NCBI GenBank assembly: GCA_021825925.1
Contig: JAKAFP010000005.1
Location: 124,001-188,000 of the forward strand
Direction: 5' to 3'
Length of the DNA: 64,000 nucleotides
Source of the DNA: Chloroflexota bacterium
GTDB lineage: Bacteria > Chloroflexota > Anaerolineae > Anaerolineales > Anaerolineaceae
The stretch's first letter is position 1. The number at the start of each line of letters is the position of its first letter. Under the pieces are notes generated by a model, which saw only the letters and a program-made list of their open reading frames with translations, was not told the origin of the DNA and did not search any database. The position numbers and the translations under genes were made by a program. Below, in pieces: positions 62,552 through 64,000 of the stretch.

Positions 62552-63874
62552 ATGGACGTAACCGAAGCCAAAGACATCAAGCCCAAGATGAACCGGGGGG
62601 CTAAAACGACTGTGGTCGTATTCTTCATATTCATGCTTTTACACCAGACTGACAAGTTGTTGATCGGCCCCTTGCAAACCCCCATCATGGATACCTTCAA
62701 AATGACCTACACCCAATGGGGATTGATCAACTCAGGCGCCCTGATCGTTGGCACGCTCTTTTATCCGCTGTGGGGATGGTTGAGTGATAAATACAACCGG
62801 GGCAAACTTTTGGCCCTGGCTTCATTGATCTGGGGTTCTACAACCTGGTTAAGCGCGTTGGCTCCCAATTTCAAGACTTTTTTGGTGACACGCTCTTCTA
62901 CCGGTATTGACGATTCTAGTTACCCCGGTATGTACAGTCTGATCTCTGATCTTTATTCACCTAAAGTCCGCGGCAAGGTTTACGGCATTTTGCAGTTGAC
63001 TCAACCCATTGGTTATTTGATCGGCATGGTTGTGGCATTAATGCTCACAGAAGCCGTTGGCGGATGGAAAAATATATTCATCATCACCGGTTCCCTGGGT
63101 ATTATCCTAGCAGTCGTGATCTTTTTCACCGTCAAGGATGTTCCCCGCGGCAGCAGTGAGACAGAATTACAGGGTGTCGAAGTTCAACAACACAAATTCA
63201 ATTGGAAATCCCTAAGCCAGATCTTCAAGAAGAAAAGCTTGTGGATGGTTTATGCCCAGGGCTTTGCTGGTGTTTTCCCCTGGAACGTGATCACCTATTA
63301 CATTTTCGGATATTTGGGAACCGAACGCGGTTATAGCGATTCTCAAACCTTAATGATCATGGCTCCAGCCATTTTACTGATGGCAGCCGGTTACCCAGCC
63401 GGTGGCTGGCTCGGAGACAAAATCTTTAAAAAGAATAAAGGCGGTCGTTTGATCGCTAGCGAAATTGGCGTGGTGTTGGGAATGATCGGCCTCTTTTTGG
63501 CGATGAACACTCCCAACGAAAATATCCTGGTTTTCGGCATCCTCTTATGCCTTACCGCATTTTTCATGCCCTTTGCCTCCCCCAACATCATTTCTACCAT
63601 GTACGATGTGACCCTGCCTGAAGTTCGTTCATCCGCTCAATCCGTTGAGAGTCTGATCGAAACTGCCGGCGCCTGGACAGCCCCCATTCTCGCGGGTGTG
63701 TTGGCTGATGCCACATCGGTCGGCTTTTCCATTAAGTTGATCTGCACTGCAGCATGGTCGTTGTGCGTTGTATTTCTATTGATCGCGATTTTCTTCATCC
63801 CCAAGGACATCAACTCCCTGCACAAGGAATTGGAAGCCCGCGCTTTGGAAGATGCCAAAGCAATCCGGAACTAA
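62552..63874 (+). CDS. Major facilitator superfamily transporter
   Basis: This 440-residue protein has twelve predicted spans. The loop after span 2 reads GWLSDKYNRGKLLALA, the MFS motif A, with a second-half equivalent GGWLGDKIFKKNKGGR. The start HQTDKLLIGPLQTPI resembles spinster-like and organophosphate/hexuronate MFS members that have an acidic or cationic residue in span 1. The substrate cannot be told. AGGAG lies 7 nt before the ATG. It is monocistronic between a good promoter and a strong terminator. Confidence 0.85.
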   Translation: MDVTEAKDIKPKMNRGAKTTVVVFFIFMLLHQTDKLLIGPLQTPIMDTFKMTYTQWGLINSGALIVGTLFYPLWGWLSDKYNRGKLLALASLIWGSTTWLSALAPNFKTFLVTRSSTGIDDSSYPGMYSLISDLYSPKVRGKVYGILQLTQPIGYLIGMVVALMLTEAVGGWKNIFIITGSLGIILAVVIFFTVKDVPRGSSETELQGVEVQQHKFNWKSLSQIFKKKSLWMVYAQGFAGVFPWNVITYYIFGYLGTERGYSDSQTLMIMAPAILLMAAGYPAGGWLGDKIFKKNKGGRLIASEIGVVLGMIGLFLAMNTPNENILVFGILLCLTAFFMPFASPNIISTMYDVTLPEVRSSAQSVESLIETAGAWTAPILAGVLADATSVGFSIKLICTAAWSLCVVFLLIAIFFIPKDINSLHKELEARALEDAKAIRN

Positions 63875-63940
63875 TCTTAAATGAGCATTATTGATTGAGC
63901 GACAAAATTTATAATCGTAAAGAAAGTTCACATTGAACAT

Positions 63941-63974
63941 ACAGAGAGCTTCGAATATGAAGCTCTCTGTTTTT
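63941..63974 (+). terminator. Strong Rho-independent terminator
   Basis: ACAGAGAGCTTC (63941-63952) pairs perfectly with GAAGCTCTCTGT (63959-63970), 6-nt loop, then TTTT. Confidence 0.92.
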
Positions 63975-64000
63975 AACTCAGTTATAATCAAAGAAGAAAT

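Noticed and set aside
1..64000. CRISPR array, rRNA or tRNA genes
   Set aside because: No set of regularly spaced identical repeats and no conserved RNA gene core was seen on either strand.

Overview
The window looks like a chromosomal segment of a Chloroflexota bacterium, most likely class Anaerolineae. This is inferred from gene content, not from a marker gene: there is no rRNA, tRNA, ribosomal protein or CRISPR array. The pointers are a giant DUF11-repeat surface protein fused to a sortase, a fused MetV-MetF methylenetetrahydrofolate reductase, an M29 aminopeptidase, bacteriohemerythrins, and a long run of multi-membrane-span (GT-C-like) sugar transferases.

Layout. 1-6 kb: tail of a secreted DUF4367-like protein; an orphan acyl carrier protein plus fatty-acyl-AMP-ligase pair; a small zinc-ribbon membrane protein; then a PAS-GGDEF diguanylate cyclase followed by two tandem bacteriohemerythrins. 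6-16 kb: an M29 aminopeptidase with a clear promoter, the 2474-residue DUF11/LPDTG/sortase protein, a three-EF-hand protein and a HAD phosphatase. 16-20 kb (minus strand): MetVF, a GH114 lipoprotein, a CMD-family protein, a membrane protein and an MBL-fold hydrolase. 20-23.5 kb: a two-gene sucrose/fructan module (GPH symporter and intracellular GH32). 23.5-28.8 kb: a second membrane-bound diguanylate cyclase, HEAT-like, GNAT and TPR proteins, and DegV. 29-34.5 kb: a GT-C-like membrane protein and an ABC-2 exporter operon (ATPase plus two permeases). 34.5-38.6 kb: a LOG-family enzyme, a methyltransferase-GT2 fusion and a GT39-like membrane protein.

38.6-61 kb is a visibly AT-rich cell-surface polysaccharide region. 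Its core is rfbB-rfbA, four membrane or glycosyltransferase genes, wecD and wecE. Together RfbA, RfbB, WecE and WecD predict synthesis of dTDP-4-acetamido-4,6-dideoxy-galactose (dTDP-Fuc4NAc); the rhamnose genes rfbC and rfbD are absent here. A GtrB/ArnC-like GT2 and several GT-C proteins could transfer sugars through polyprenyl-phosphate intermediates. The region also carries a dead IS1634-like transposase and a decayed second copy of the 3' end of a nearby membrane-protein gene, both signs of past rearrangement. From about 61.2 kb the composition returns to that of the first part, with a DegT-like PLP protein and an MFS transporter behind a good sigma-70-type promoter.

The observations most worth following are the self-contained LPDTG-sortase fusion, the second hemerythrin that lacks one iron-ligand histidine, the predicted Fuc4NAc locus, and three divergent paralogues of one membrane glycosyltransferase-like family. 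All function statements rest on motif reading without database searches.
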